Shown here: positions 35,217-44,598 of the stretch, piece after piece
Numbering within the stretch: position 1 is the stretch's first letter
How the letters are laid out: every line of letters starts with the position of its first letter
NCBI RefSeq assembly: GCF_018531375.1
Contig: NZ_JAHBOH010000002.1
Location: 558,001-622,000 of the forward strand
Direction of reading: 5' to 3'
Length of the DNA stretch: 64,000 bases
Origin: Cellulomonas fulva
GTDB taxonomy: Bacteria > Actinomycetota > Actinomycetes > Actinomycetales > Cellulomonadaceae
Made by a program: the position numbers and the translations under genes
Notes under the pieces: generated by a model
What the model was told of the DNA's origin: nothing
Seen by the model: the letters and a program-made list of their open reading frames with translations, nothing else
Database searches by the model: none

Positions 35217-36146
35217 CGCGTCCGCCGCAGCTCCGCCGTCCGGCGCGGGCGGCGGGTCCCGCAGCACCGGCGCACCTGCGACAAAGGCGCGCAGCTCGTC
35301 GCCGCGCAGCAGCCGCGCCGGTGCCGGGAGCGTGCGCACGGCGCGCGCGAGCCCGGCGACCCCGAGCAGGTCCTCGTCGTGCGCGGCCGCCACGACGACG
35401 TTGCCGTAGCCCCGTCCGCGCAGGAGCGCGGGCTCGGCGATCACGGCGACGTCCGCGAACGCCTCGCGGAGCGTCGCGATCTCGCTGCGCGCGAGCGTGA
35501 GCGGCGGCCGGTCCGCGCAGTTCACCAGGTACACGCCCCCGGCCCGGACGACGCGGGCGGCCTGCTGCGCGACCTCGAGGGTCGTCAGGTGCGCAGGCGT
35601 GCGGTCGCCGGCGAACACGTCGCGCACGACGACGTCCGCGCTCGCGTCCGCGAGCCGTTCGAGCTGCTCGCGCGCGTCTCCCGCCCGGATCCGCAGGGCG
35701 GGTGCCCGGGGGAGGCCGAACCAGGTGCGCGCGAGCTCGGGCAGCCGCGCGTCGAGCTCCACCGCGAGCTGCCTCGAGCCGGGGCGCGTCGCGTCGAGCG
35801 CGCGCGCGAGCGCGCAGCCGCCGGCGCCCAGGTGCACCACGTCGAGCGGCGTCCCGGGGCGGACGACGTCGATCACGAGCGCCATCTGCTGCATGTACTC
35901 GAACGCGAGGACCCCGGAGTCCTCGAGGTCCACGTACGAGCTCGGCACGCCGTTGACCAGGAGCGTGGCGCCGGAGGCGTGGTCGGGGTCGGGTCGGACC
36001 TCGACGGTGCCCGTCGGGACCTCGACCGGCCCGTCGGGCCAGCCCGCTCGCAGTGCCGCCGGCCCGCCGCGGTGCGAGGCAGCCGCGCGTGCGGAGCCGG
36101 GTGTCGGTGGTCGGTGGGAGCCTTCACGTCGTCGGGCCGCGGACAT
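35199..36146 (-). CDS. Spermidine synthase-like methyltransferase-fold protein
   Basis: A 315-residue protein with the spermidine-synthase fold: LLVNGVPSSYVDLEDSGVLAFEYMQQMALVI, the SAM-type Gly-rich motif VVHLGAGGCALARAL, acidic VELDARL, AGDAREQLERL and VVRDVFAGDRTPAHL. Such stand-alone actinobacterial proteins are often called fused or SpeE-like, but many lack proof of aminopropyltransferase activity, and no SAM decarboxylase lies nearby. The first 40 residues are basic and low in complexity. ATG 36146 follows a -10 TAGAGT by exactly six bases. Confidence 0.75.
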   Translation of the reverse strand: MSAARRREGSHRPPTPGSARAAASHRGGPAALRAGWPDGPVEVPTGTVEVRPDPDHASGATLLVNGVPSSYVDLEDSGVLAFEYMQQMALVIDVVRPGTPLDVVHLGAGGCALARALDATRPGSRQLAVELDARLPELARTWFGLPRAPALRIRAGDAREQLERLADASADVVVRDVFAGDRTPAHLTTLEVAQQAARVVRAGGVYLVNCADRPPLTLARSEIATLREAFADVAVIAEPALLRGRGYGNVVVAAAHDEDLLGVAGLARAVRTLPAPARLLRGDELRAFVAGAPVLRDPPPAPDGGAAADAPRAAP

Positions 36147-36152
36147 CCCACG

Positions 36153-36158
36153 ACTCTA
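36153..36158 (-). promoter_or_regulatory. -10 box TAGAGT of the spermidine-synthase-like gene (leaderless)
   Basis: TAGAGT read leftward, six-base gap, ATG at 36146. The expected -35 zone (36181-36176) lies inside the left arm of the 14-bp inverted repeat 36172-36216. Confidence 0.5.
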
Positions 36159-36171
36159 CGCACCGGCGGTT

Positions 36172-36216
36172 TCTTCCGCGGACGTGGCAGAGCTCGTGGC
36201 GGACGTCCGCGGAAGA
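36172..36216. repeat. Perfect 14-bp inverted repeat in a divergent promoter region
   Basis: Arms 36172-36185 and 36203-36216 are exact reverse complements around a 17-base centre. It lies over the -35 zone of the leftward gene and about 40 bases upstream of the -35 of the HEPN-dinB promoter, so it could be an operator or a cruciform/hairpin. Confidence 0.85.
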
Positions 36217-36257
36217 CCAGCGCGCGAGAGCAGTGGTCCGGGAGGCTTCTCGGACAC

Positions 36258-36286
36258 TTGACGAGTTCGAACATGCGTTCGATACT
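36258..36286 (+). promoter_or_regulatory. HEPN-dinB promoter (TTGACG-17 bp-GATACT)
   Basis: -35 TTGACG at 36258-36263 and -10 GATACT at 36281-36286, spacer 17 bp filled by an SOS box. Transcription should start near 36293, with GGAGG at 36293-36297 as ribosome-binding site. Confidence 0.75.
36267..36282. promoter_or_regulatory. Perfect SOS box (LexA operator)
   Basis: TCGAAC-ATGC-GTTCGA is a perfect palindromic LexA operator placed between -35 and -10, where bound LexA would shut the promoter. Confidence 0.93.
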
Positions 36287-36305
36287 GGGAACGGAGGTGG
36301 TCGGG

Positions 36306-36758
36306 ATGGGTGCACAGCGAACGGCGGCGCGTGGCGGAGGACGTCCGCAGGAGCTGCTGGCGCGCGCGGACGCCGAGCTCCTGGCCGCCCAGTACTCGGC
36401 GGAGCCGTGGGAGCGGTTCAGCCACGCGCACCTCGCCGGGCTGCGTGCCGCCGCCGCCGTGGTCGCGCGGCGCGGCGCCCCGGGCGGTCGTGGGGCGCCC
36501 CGTACGGTCTGGGGCATGGTGGACGCGGTGGCCCCGGAGCTCGCGGACCTCGCCGCGTTCTTCGCCGACGGCGCCGCCCTGCGCTCCGCGGTCGACGCCG
36601 GCAGGTTCGACCGGGTGACCGAGGAGCGCGCCGAGCGCACGCTGTGCCTGGCGGAGGACCTCGTGGACGCGGCGCACGCGCTGGTCGCTGCGGAGGAGCC
36701 GGTGCCCTTCGTGGCGCGGTCCGCCGCTCCGCGCATGCTCGCGGTGCGTGCGTCGTGA
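36306..36758 (+). CDS. SAV_6107-like HEPN domain protein, SOS-controlled
   Basis: A 150-residue all-helical protein resembling the SAV_6107 HEPN family: ELLARADAELLAAQYSAEPWERFSHAHLAGLRAAAAVVA, then GMVDAVAPELADLAAFFADGAALRSAVDAG and AERTLCLAEDLVDAAHALVA. HEPN proteins are often RNases with an RX4-6H motif; RFSHAH (Arg37, His42) could fit but lies earlier than usual, so activity is uncertain. It is the first gene behind a perfect SOS box and overlaps dinB by four bases. ATG 36306 has GGAGG eight bases upstream. Confidence 0.75.
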   Translation: MGAQRTAARGGGRPQELLARADAELLAAQYSAEPWERFSHAHLAGLRAAAAVVARRGAPGGRGAPRTVWGMVDAVAPELADLAAFFADGAALRSAVDAGRFDRVTEERAERTLCLAEDLVDAAHALVAAEEPVPFVARSAAPRMLAVRAS

Positions 36759-38083
36759 GTCGCGGTCCGCGCGCGGAGCACGTCCGGCGTGACTGGGGCG
36801 GGACCGAGGACGGGTGCTCGATCCTGCACGTCGACATGGACGCGTTCTTCGCCTCCGTCGAGCTCGCCCGTCGGCCGCAGCTGCGGGGCCGGGCGGTGAT
36901 CGTCGGGGGTGCCGCGCGCGGCGTGGTCCTGGCCGCGACGTACGAGGCGCGGGCGTTCGGCGTGCACTCGGCGATGCCGATGGCGGCCGCGCTGCGGGCG
37001 TGCCCGCAGGCGATCGTGGTGCCGCCCGACCACAAGGCGTACCACGAGGTCTCGGTCGGCGTGATGGAGGTGCTCTCGGACGTCACCGCGCTCGTGGAGC
37101 AGGTCAGCATCGACGAGGCGTTCCTCGACGTCCAGGGCGCCCGGCGCCGGCTCGGCCCACCGACGACGATCGCGGCGCACATCCGGGCGCAGGTGCTGTC
37201 CCGGTACGGCATCACGTGCTCCGTCGGCATCGGCGCCACCAAGTTCGTCGCCAAGCTGGCGTCCGGGCACGCGAAGCCGGACGGTGTCCTGCTGATCCCG
37301 CGCGCGGCGACGGTCGACTTCCTGCGCGCCCTGCCGGTGGGCGCCCTGTGGGGCGTCGGCGAACGGACCGAGGCCTCGCTCGCCCGCTGGGGCATCAGGA
37401 CGGTCGCCGAGCTCGCGGACAGCGACGTCGGCACCGTCCAGCGTGCCGTGGGCAAGGTGGCGGGCGCGCACCTGTACGACCTGGCGTGGGGGCGTGACCC
37501 GCGCCCGGTCCAGCCGGGGCGGGCGGAGAAGTCCGTCGGTGCCGAGGAGACCTTCGGTGCGGACGAGCACGACCTGGGCGTCGTGCAGGCGAAGGCGCTC
37601 GAGCTCGCGGACCGGTGCGCGCGGCGGCTGCGCCAGCGCGGGCTCGTGGGGCGCACCGTCAGCGTGAAGGTCCGCACGTCGGACTTCCGCACCCTCACCA
37701 GGTCGCGGTCGCTGACGGCGCCGACGGACGTCGGGCGCGAGATCTACCTCACGTCACGGGACCTGCTCGCAGGCGTCGACCTGCGCGGTCTTCCCGTGCG
37801 GCTGGTGGGCGTCCGGGTCGAGGGGCTGTCGTCGGTCGCGGACTCCGTGCGGCAGCCGACCTTCGACGACCTGTTCGCGGACGTCGCCGCAGGCAGCGGT
37901 GCCGCGGGAGTCGCCGAGCCGGCGCGCCGGTCGCCCGATCGCGAGGAGCGCAGGAACGCGGAGCTCGCGATGGACCAGGTGCGCGAGCGCTTCGGTGGCG
38001 CGGCGATCACGCCCGCGACGACGCTCGCGGCGCCCGTGTCCGACCGCTCGACTACCACCTTCCAGGTTGCGGATCTATCCTGA
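36755..38083 (+). CDS. dinB: DNA polymerase IV (DinB)
   Basis: DinB is a Y-family polymerase that copies past damaged bases. The 442-residue protein has the catalytic blocks LHVDMDAFFASVEL and VSIDEAFLDV, the steric region GVVLAATYEARAFGVHSAMPM, helix-hairpin-helix LPVGALWGVGERTEASL, and the little-finger part with VSVKVRTSDFRTLTRS. A likely sliding-clamp peptide is QPTFDDLF (near residue 368). A tail of about 60 residues follows. It starts at GTG 36755 within the stop of the HEPN gene and so is under the same LexA-controlled promoter. Confidence 0.95.
   Translation: MSRGPRAEHVRRDWGGTEDGCSILHVDMDAFFASVELARRPQLRGRAVIVGGAARGVVLAATYEARAFGVHSAMPMAAALRACPQAIVVPPDHKAYHEVSVGVMEVLSDVTALVEQVSIDEAFLDVQGARRRLGPPTTIAAHIRAQVLSRYGITCSVGIGATKFVAKLASGHAKPDGVLLIPRAATVDFLRALPVGALWGVGERTEASLARWGIRTVAELADSDVGTVQRAVGKVAGAHLYDLAWGRDPRPVQPGRAEKSVGAEETFGADEHDLGVVQAKALELADRCARRLRQRGLVGRTVSVKVRTSDFRTLTRSRSLTAPTDVGREIYLTSRDLLAGVDLRGLPVRLVGVRVEGLSSVADSVRQPTFDDLFADVAAGSGAAGVAEPARRSPDREERRNAELAMDQVRERFGGAAITPATTLAAPVSDRSTTTFQVADLS
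38076..38081 (+). promoter_or_regulatory. -10 box TATCCT at the end of dinB, for the DUF3040 gene
   Basis: TATCCT overlaps the dinB stop codon and lies about 41 bases before ATG 38122. No matching -35 was identified. Confidence 0.45.
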
Positions 38084-38121
38084 TCCCGTTCAGCACTTCT
38101 CACGGACCATCGGGGGTCGGG

Positions 38122-38526
38122 ATGCCTCTCTCCGAGTACGAGCAGCGCGTCCTCGAGCAGATGGAGCGCCAGCTGGCCTCCGACGACCCTCGGCTCGCGA
38201 ACACGCTCACCCAGCGCGGGCGCCGGTCGTTCGGCCGGTACCTCATCGCTGGCGCAGGTGCGGTCGTCGGCCTCCTGCTGCTCGTCTTCGGCGCGGCCTA
38301 CAGCGCGCCCGTGCTGGGCGTCGTCGGCTTCGTGGTGATGTTCGCTGCGGTCGCCTACGCCTTCGCCAACCCGCGGCGCTCCGGCTCCGGACCGCAGGGC
38401 GTGGTCACGGACGAGGGTGCCGTGCGCAAGCCCCGCTCCGGCCACGCGCCCAAGGCCGCCAAGCAGGGCTTCATGGCCCGCATGGAGGAGCGCTGGGACA
38501 AGCGCCGCGGCCAGGGCGGTCTGTAA
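38122..38526 (+). CDS. DUF3040 membrane protein
   Basis: A 134-residue protein of the actinobacterial DUF3040 family. It begins with the conserved PLSEYEQRVLEQMERQLASDDPRLA, has two hydrophobic helices (YLIAGAGAVVGLLLLVFGAAY and APVLGVVGFVVMFAAVAYAF) and a basic C-terminal tail. It lies on its own behind dinB, in the position next to the mra cluster seen in many relatives. The function is not known. The start ATG 38122 is where the family begins. Confidence 0.9.
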   Translation: MPLSEYEQRVLEQMERQLASDDPRLANTLTQRGRRSFGRYLIAGAGAVVGLLLLVFGAAYSAPVLGVVGFVVMFAAVAYAFANPRRSGSGPQGVVTDEGAVRKPRSGHAPKAAKQGFMARMEERWDKRRGQGGL

Positions 38527-38540
38527 GCCTTCCCGAGGTC

Positions 38541-38597
38541 AGCCCGCACCGGTCGAGCCCGCACCGGTCGAGCCTGCACCGGTCGAGGCCGCACTGG
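38541..38597 (+). repeat. 15-bp tandem repeat after the DUF3040 gene
   Basis: Units at 38541, 38556 (identical), 38571 (one change) and a decayed fourth at 38586. No gene is seen between 38527 and 38696. Confidence 0.85.
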
Positions 38598-38678
38598 CAT
38601 CACTCGGGCCGGCGCCGGCATCAGACGTCAGGACTTCCTGGCGAGCGAGGGCGTCCGGACGGCCAGGTCGTCCGGACA

Positions 38679-38694
38679 GTCAGGTCGTCCTGAC
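38679..38694. terminator. Weak hairpin between convergent DUF3040 and transglutaminase genes
   Basis: Stem GTCAGG (38679-38684) with CCTGAC (38689-38694), loop TCGT, next to two GTCCGGAC palindromes (38653-38660 and 38670-38677). It may end transcription from either side. Confidence 0.35.
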
Positions 38695-38696
38695 GG

Positions 38697-41039
38697 TCAC
38701 GACGTGGTGACCGGGCTCCGGCGGCCATCGCTCCGACGGCCGTCGCTCCGACGGCCCCAGCTGCGGCGGCCACGGCTCCCGCGGGCGGCGCGCACGCCGC
38801 CGGTCACCTCGTCGACCCAGCCCGCGAGCTGGCCGGGTTCCGGCGTCACCGCGTGCGGTGCGTACCGGGCCTGCTCGACCGCGAGAGCCAGCCGGGACAG
38901 CGCGAGCGTGGCCGACTCGGTGAGCCCCGCGCCGTCGCCGGCCGGCGCGCCGACCGACCAGGCGTCGACCTGCGCCGTGACGGACCGGACCGCGGCGCGC
39001 GGGGTCGTGGACGCGCCCCACCGGACCCCGTAGCGCGCCAGCGCGCGTCGCAGCCGGCTCCAGGCCTGCTCGGGCGTGAGCTCGGCCAGCACGCGGGAGC
39101 GCCGGCGCGTCAGCAGCAGGACGCCGCCCGTCCCGGCGGCGAGCACCAGGAGCACGGTGGCCGCAGCGGGGACCCACGGGACGTCGCTCTCGGTGTCGAC
39201 CGGGGCGGACACGCCCGGGGCGACGGTCGCGGTGCTCACGGGACCCGGAGCCGCGGTGGGGATCGCCGGCTCGGTGGGGCCGGAGCCGATGGTGTCGGCG
39301 TACGGATCGCTCCAGATCGGCGGCGCGCCGGTCTGGACGGCGGGGGTGGGCTCGAAGCGGACCCAGCCGTAGCCGTCGAACGCCAGCTCCGGCCAGGCGT
39401 GGGACTGCTGGCCGGTGATCACGTAGGAGCCGTCGTCGGCGGTCCCCGGCAGGAAGCCGACCCCGACGCGCGCGGGGATCCCCAGCGAGCGCGCCATCAC
39501 GGTCATGGCGGTCGCGAACTGCACGCAGTAGCCCTTGCGGGACTGCAGGAAGTCCCAGACGGCGTCGGGCGACTGCGCGGGGTCGATCCGGGTGTCGTAG
39601 GTGAAGTTCACGGCGGAGCGCAGGTAGGTCTGGAGCGCCATGGCCTGCTCGTACGGCGTCGTCGCGTCCTGGGTGACCTCGCGTGCGAGCGCCGCGATGT
39701 CCGCCGCGTGGGCGGTGGGGGGCACCTCGGTCGCCCGGGGGTCGCCGACCTCGCCGATGCCGACGCCCTCGAGGTCGTCGCCGGTCAGGTCGGGGATCTC
39801 GACGATGCTCCGCCAGCGCATCCCCTCGGTCGTGGGGTCGGCGCCGTCCACGGTGTCGCGGTCGACGTCCCAGCGCCAGGGCCCGTCGAGCTGCAGCGTG
39901 CGCGGGAACGTCGAGATCGGCAGCTGACGGTCCTCGAGGACGCCGACCTCCATGTCCACCTGGGCGAGCGTCCCGCGCCGGGGGTCGGGGGCGGTCCCGC
40001 GCAGGGCGGGGTCGGCGGCCAGGAGACCGTCGTCGACCGGGAGGCCGTCGTCGGTCGGCTCGTCCGCGTGCCAGGAGCGGCCGTCGAAGGACATGAGGGT
40101 GAACGCGCGCAGGGGCCCGATCGAGTTCGCGTTGACGGGGGGCGCCGTCGACGCGGCCGACGGGCTCGGCGCGGCGGACCCGTCCGCGCCGGCCTCGTCG
40201 GAGCCCGGCGGCCGGACCGTGTAGCGCAGCGCGACCTGGCTGGACCGCGTCCCGAGGCTCTGCCGCACGTCGAGGTCCGACGAGAGGTCGACCGGGCCCG
40301 CGGCGCCCGAGCCCAGGTTCGGCAGGCCCCACGACGACCAGCCAGGGAGCGCGGCGAGCGGCGGACCGGCGAGCAGCGCGACGGCGAGGATGCCGACCGC
40401 CGCTCCGGAGGCGAGCCCGACCCGGCGCGCCCCGTCGTCGCGCGCCGGCTGGGGGACGACGCTCAGCGCGAGCAGCAGCAGGTAGGCCAGGCCGGTCCAG
40501 AACAGCGCGGACCCGCGCGCCGGGAAGCCGAGCGCGATCGTCGGCGTCCACATCGCGGCGAACGCGAGGCCGGACCAGGCCGCCATGCCGAGCGCGACCG
40601 CCAGCAGGTCGGCGGCGAGCAGCACCGCGATCGCGCCGACGGCGATCATCAGCTCGAGCGGCCGGGTGACGTCCACGGGGACGGTGGACTCGTCGACCAG
40701 CCGCAGGCCCTCGCCCCAGAGCGCGACGGTGCGGTCCCAGGACGCGGTGTCGGGGACCAGCTGGAGCCGTCCGGGCGGCCCGCCGTAGCGGAGCAGGACC
40801 GCGACGCCCGCCACGACGAGCCCGACGACGCTGGGCAGCCGCACCGACCGCGTCACGGCCCGCACGACGACGACCACGGCGGCGACGACGAGCAGCAGGA
40901 GCACGATCGGGCTCCGCCACGGGGTCGCCCCCACCAGGTTGGTGAGCGCGTGCAGCGACGTCACGGTGGCGAACCAGCACAGGCCCGTCGCGGCGACCGC
41001 GCGCCAGCCGCGGGGCGGGACGGTGTGCAGGACGTTCAC
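38697..41039 (-). CDS. Transglutaminase-like membrane protein (DUF3488/transglutaminase core)
   Basis: A 780-residue membrane protein. The first 230 residues hold about six helices, followed by an external part with a transglutaminase-type papain-fold domain: Cys505 in SRKGYCVQFATAM, His in ITGQQSHAWPELAF and Asp in FDGYGWVRFEPTP. One more helix (WVPAAATVLLVLAAGTGGVLLL) precedes a cytoplasmic DUF4129-like tail. The final 25 residues are Arg/Ser/Gly repeats from a 15-bp duplication near 38715-38775. The triad is complete, so protease or cross-linking activity outside the cell is possible. GTG 41039 overlaps the DUF58 stop. The partners DUF58 and MoxR recur with this protein in many bacteria. 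Confidence 0.88.
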   Translation of the reverse strand: MNVLHTVPPRGWRAVAATGLCWFATVTSLHALTNLVGATPWRSPIVLLLLVVAAVVVVVRAVTRSVRLPSVVGLVVAGVAVLLRYGGPPGRLQLVPDTASWDRTVALWGEGLRLVDESTVPVDVTRPLELMIAVGAIAVLLAADLLAVALGMAAWSGLAFAAMWTPTIALGFPARGSALFWTGLAYLLLLALSVVPQPARDDGARRVGLASGAAVGILAVALLAGPPLAALPGWSSWGLPNLGSGAAGPVDLSSDLDVRQSLGTRSSQVALRYTVRPPGSDEAGADGSAAPSPSAASTAPPVNANSIGPLRAFTLMSFDGRSWHADEPTDDGLPVDDGLLAADPALRGTAPDPRRGTLAQVDMEVGVLEDRQLPISTFPRTLQLDGPWRWDVDRDTVDGADPTTEGMRWRSIVEIPDLTGDDLEGVGIGEVGDPRATEVPPTAHAADIAALAREVTQDATTPYEQAMALQTYLRSAVNFTYDTRIDPAQSPDAVWDFLQSRKGYCVQFATAMTVMARSLGIPARVGVGFLPGTADDGSYVITGQQSHAWPELAFDGYGWVRFEPTPAVQTGAPPIWSDPYADTIGSGPTEPAIPTAAPGPVSTATVAPGVSAPVDTESDVPWVPAAATVLLVLAAGTGGVLLLTRRRSRVLAELTPEQAWSRLRRALARYGVRWGASTTPRAAVRSVTAQVDAWSVGAPAGDGAGLTESATLALSRLALAVEQARYAPHAVTPEPGQLAGWVDEVTGGVRAARGSRGRRSWGRRSDGRRSDGRRSPVTTS

Positions 41040-42285
41040 CGGGCGCTCCCGAGCAGTCGCATCCAGCACGTGATCGCGGGCTCGCCGGGCGTGACCAGGC
41101 ACGCGCGCCAGCCCGCGCGGCGCAGCGCGTCGACGGTGTGCTCCGCGTCGCGCTGGTCCGCGGCGTGCTGCGGGTCGGTCCGCACCATCGCCCAGCCCTG
41201 GGCGGTGTCCGCGACGTGCGCGAGGGCGGCGCGTGCGCCGGCGCCGAGCGGGCCGAGCACTCCCAGCACGATCTCGCCGCCGGCCTCCGTGCTCTCGAGG
41301 AGGTGCGCGCTGGCGACGAGCCGCGACTGCGCCTCCGACGAGACCCGCGTGGCCTCGAGGTCGACCGTCTGGTCGAGGAGGGCGGCGCGCGCGCCGTCGT
41401 GCCGCGTGTGGAGGAACGGCACGCCGGTCACGCCGGTGTGGGCGCGGGTGCCGTCGAGGAGCCGGACGGGGTGTCCCGCGTCCAGCATCGCGAGGGCGAC
41501 CGAGGCCGCGAGCGAGATCGACCACTCGACGTGCGCGGGCCGGGTCGGCAGGTCCAGCAGCACCGAGACCGGCCGCATCCCGGCGCGCTCGTCGGACCGC
41601 ACGACGAGCTCGCCGCGCCGCGCGCTGCTGCGCCAGTGCACGCGGCGCAGGTCGTCGCCCTCGCGGTAGTCGCGCAGCGACGAGTCGTCGGTGGACGGCG
41701 AGCGCGCACCGATCGCGACGCGGTCGGGCTCGCCGACCAGGACGTCGCTCGGCGCCGGCAGCGCGGTGACGGCGGGCCACACCGTGACCTCGGCCTGCTC
41801 GCCGAGCGTCGACGTGCTGGCGACGGTGCCGAACAGGTCGTTGCGGGTCACGACGAGCGGTCCGAGCGGCCAGCGCCCTCGTCGCGCCGTCTGGACGCCG
41901 TAGGACACGACGACGAGCCCGGGGGAGCGCTGGACCCGCGCCCGCAGCGGCCGGCCGGCCGAGAGCTCGGTGGCGGCCTGCTCGGCGAACCGGAGGCCGG
42001 CCAGCCGCGCGCGCGTGGCGGGGTCGGCCGACGTGATGCGGACCTCCACGGCGACGCGCTCGCCCGCGTGCACGGGGTTGGGGACGACCGCGCGGTGCAC
42101 GGCCAGCGGCCGGCGGTGGTGACCGGTGTCGATCCAGGCGACCACGCCGGCGCTGGCGCCGACGACAAGCAGCCCGACCGCGCCGAGGCGTGCCAGGTCG
42201 ACCGAGCCCATCGCGACGGCGAGGAGGACGATCGCCAGGCCGACCGCCGCCAGGGCCCAGCCGCGCAGCGTCGGTCGTAGGCGCA

Positions 42286-42286
<1 letters not shown>
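41036..42286 (-). CDS. DUF58 domain protein
   Basis: A 416-residue protein with two N-terminal membrane helices (LAAVGLAIVLLAVAMGSV and LGAVGLLVVGASAGVVAWI), a beta-rich part, and the DUF58 core signature SSLRDYREGDDLRRVHWRSSARRGELVVRSDE, ending in a von Willebrand-like region (VSVLLDLPT). DUF58 proteins are encoded with MoxR AAA+ ATPases and are thought to be their clients or adaptors. It shares one base with the moxR stop (TGATG) and four with the transglutaminase start. Confidence 0.92.
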
Positions 42287-43287
<1,001 letters not shown>

Positions 43288-43314
43288 GAGCGACTCCTTC
43301 GGCGGTCTGGGACG

Positions 43315-43320
43315 AGCCTA
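43315..43320 (-). promoter_or_regulatory. -10 box TAGGCT of the moxR operon
   Basis: TAGGCT read leftward, 27 bases before the ATG at 43287, leaving room for the Shine-Dalgarno gaaggag. No -35 recognised. Confidence 0.4.
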
Positions 43321-43413
43321 CGGCCCGTCCTGCACGTCCGGGGCGCGCTCGCGGCGGACGGGGCGCTGGGCGGCGAGAGATCACCCGTCCGCCCCGGCCG
43401 GCCCCGAGGTCCT

Positions 43414-43430
43414 CCACTTCGCTCCACCAC
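43414..43430 (-). promoter_or_regulatory. MraZ-type repeat cluster A
   Basis: On the minus strand, GTGG at 43427-43424 and 43417-43414 are 10 bp apart, each within a GTGGAG-like unit. This is one of three such clusters in the 542-base moxR-mraZ gap (43288-43829), which otherwise holds no gene I can support. Confidence 0.45.
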
Positions 43431-43584
43431 GGCGCGCCGCCCGGGCCCCGGGAGCGGCCCGCGCCGAGCGCTGACGCCCGCGTGCCGCGTGATCATGCGG
43501 ATCCGCCCCGGTCGCACCGGGAGGACCGCCGCCAGCCCCTGCGGCAGGCGGGGCCCGGCTGCGCCGCGCGGAACGCGATCTCCT

Positions 43585-43598
43585 CCACTTCTCCCCAC
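43585..43598 (-). promoter_or_regulatory. MraZ-type repeat cluster B
   Basis: On the minus strand, GTGG at 43598-43595 and 43588-43585, again 10 bp apart, with an AAGTGGAG unit. Confidence 0.45.
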
Positions 43599-43659
43599 GG
43601 GCGCTGACCTGCGAAGACGCGTGCCGATCGGGTGAAAACCAGCATTCTCACCGGGCTCG

Positions 43660-43693
43660 GTGGAGGGAAGTGGAGTACCGTGGAGGCACGTGG
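43660..43693 (+). promoter_or_regulatory. MraZ-type repeat cluster C (operator at the mraZ promoter)
   Basis: GTGG begins at 43660, 43670, 43680 and 43690, a strict 10-bp period, as GTGGAGGGAA, GTGGAGTACC, GTGGAGGCAC and GTGGTGAGGC. MraZ of other bacteria binds short G/T-rich repeats spaced 10 bp apart in front of its own gene. A possible -10 TACCGT (43676-43681) lies within the cluster, so binding would block it. Confidence 0.7.
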
Positions 43694-43829
43694 TGAGGCG
43701 GGGAGCGGGCTGCGAGGTCCGACGAGCCGCCCGCCACGGCCAACCACGGGCCGGCCGCGGAACCGCGCAGCGCAGAGGTGCAGCGGTGACGCCGCCGGCC
43801 ACGGGTCCGAGCAGCGGGAGGGAGGGGCG

Positions 43830-44303
43830 GTGTCGCATGAGTCCATGGGCGTCCTCGGCTCCGGCCTGCCCTTCCTCGGCACCTACACCCCGCGCCTGGA
43901 CGACAAGGGCCGGCTCATCCTCCCGGCCAAGTTCCGCCCCCAGCTCGCCCAGGGCCTGGTCATGACGCGCGGCCAGGAGCGCTGCCTCTTCCTGCTGCCG
44001 CTGGAGGAGTTCCGTCGCTACCACGACCAGCTCCGCCAGGCGCCCGTCACCAGCAAGCAGGCGCGTGACTACCTGCGCGTCTTCCTCTCGGGTGCCAGCG
44101 ACGAGCTGCCGGACAAGCAGGGGCGGATCTCGATCCCGCCCGTGCTGCGGCAGTACGCCGGGCTCGACCGCGACGTCGCCGTGATCGGCGCCGGCACGCG
44201 CGTCGAGATCTGGGACCTGGCCGCCTGGGAGACCTACCTGGCCGAGCAGGAGTCCGGCTACGCCGACGCGACGGAGGAGGTCTTCCCGCAGGGCCGCTGG
44301 TGA
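43830..44303 (+). CDS. mraZ: Transcriptional regulator MraZ
   Basis: MraZ is a DNA-binding regulator of the division and cell-wall cluster that acts on its own promoter. The protein has the two AbrB-like halves: [24 protein letters not shown] and a second [24 protein letters not shown] choose GTG 43830 (157 residues) because of the strong Shine-Dalgarno gggagggagggg just before it; ATG 43845 (152 residues) has none. Four phased GTGG repeats lie 137-170 bases upstream. It heads the rightward cluster, although 295 bases separate it from rsmH. Confidence 0.94.
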   Translation: MSHESMGVLGSGLPFLGTYTPRLDDKGRLILPAKFRPQLAQGLVMTRGQERCLFLLPLEEFRRYHDQLRQAPVTSKQARDYLRVFLSGASDELPDKQGRISIPPVLRQYAGLDRDVAVIGAGTRVEIWDLAAWETYLAEQESGYADATEEVFPQGRW

Positions 44304-44440
44304 CGCGCCGCTCGGCTCCCGCCCGACGAGACCTCCTCCCGACCGCTCTGCCGCACTTCCCCGCGGCAGAGGGCCGGTGGGGGATCTGGTCGGACGGCGG
44401 AGGGGCTGCCCGACCACCAGCCACGAGGAAGCACAGCAGG

Positions 44441-44555
44441 AGACGCAGCCGGCAGCTCAGCACGGCAGCTCAGCAGGACAGCACAGCAGAACCGCTCAGC
44501 AGGACGGCACGGCAGGACAGCACGGCAGGACAGCACGGCAGGACCGCTCAGGAGC
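44441..44555 (+). repeat. Degenerate CAGCAC/GGACAGC repeat tract between mraZ and rsmH
   Basis: Repeats of about 12-13 bp built from GGCAGCTCAGCA and GGACAGCACGGCA fill most of the 295-base gap 44304-44598. I find no gene in it. The tract is less GC-rich than its surroundings and has few T residues. Confidence 0.85.
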
Positions 44556-44598
44556 ACGACGGCGCGGCGGAGAGCACGGCGGGAAGGGGGTGAGCAGG

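Noticed and set aside
38541-38597. CRISPR-like array
   Set aside because: Units are 15 bp and directly abutting with no spacers. The same holds for the other repeat tracts.
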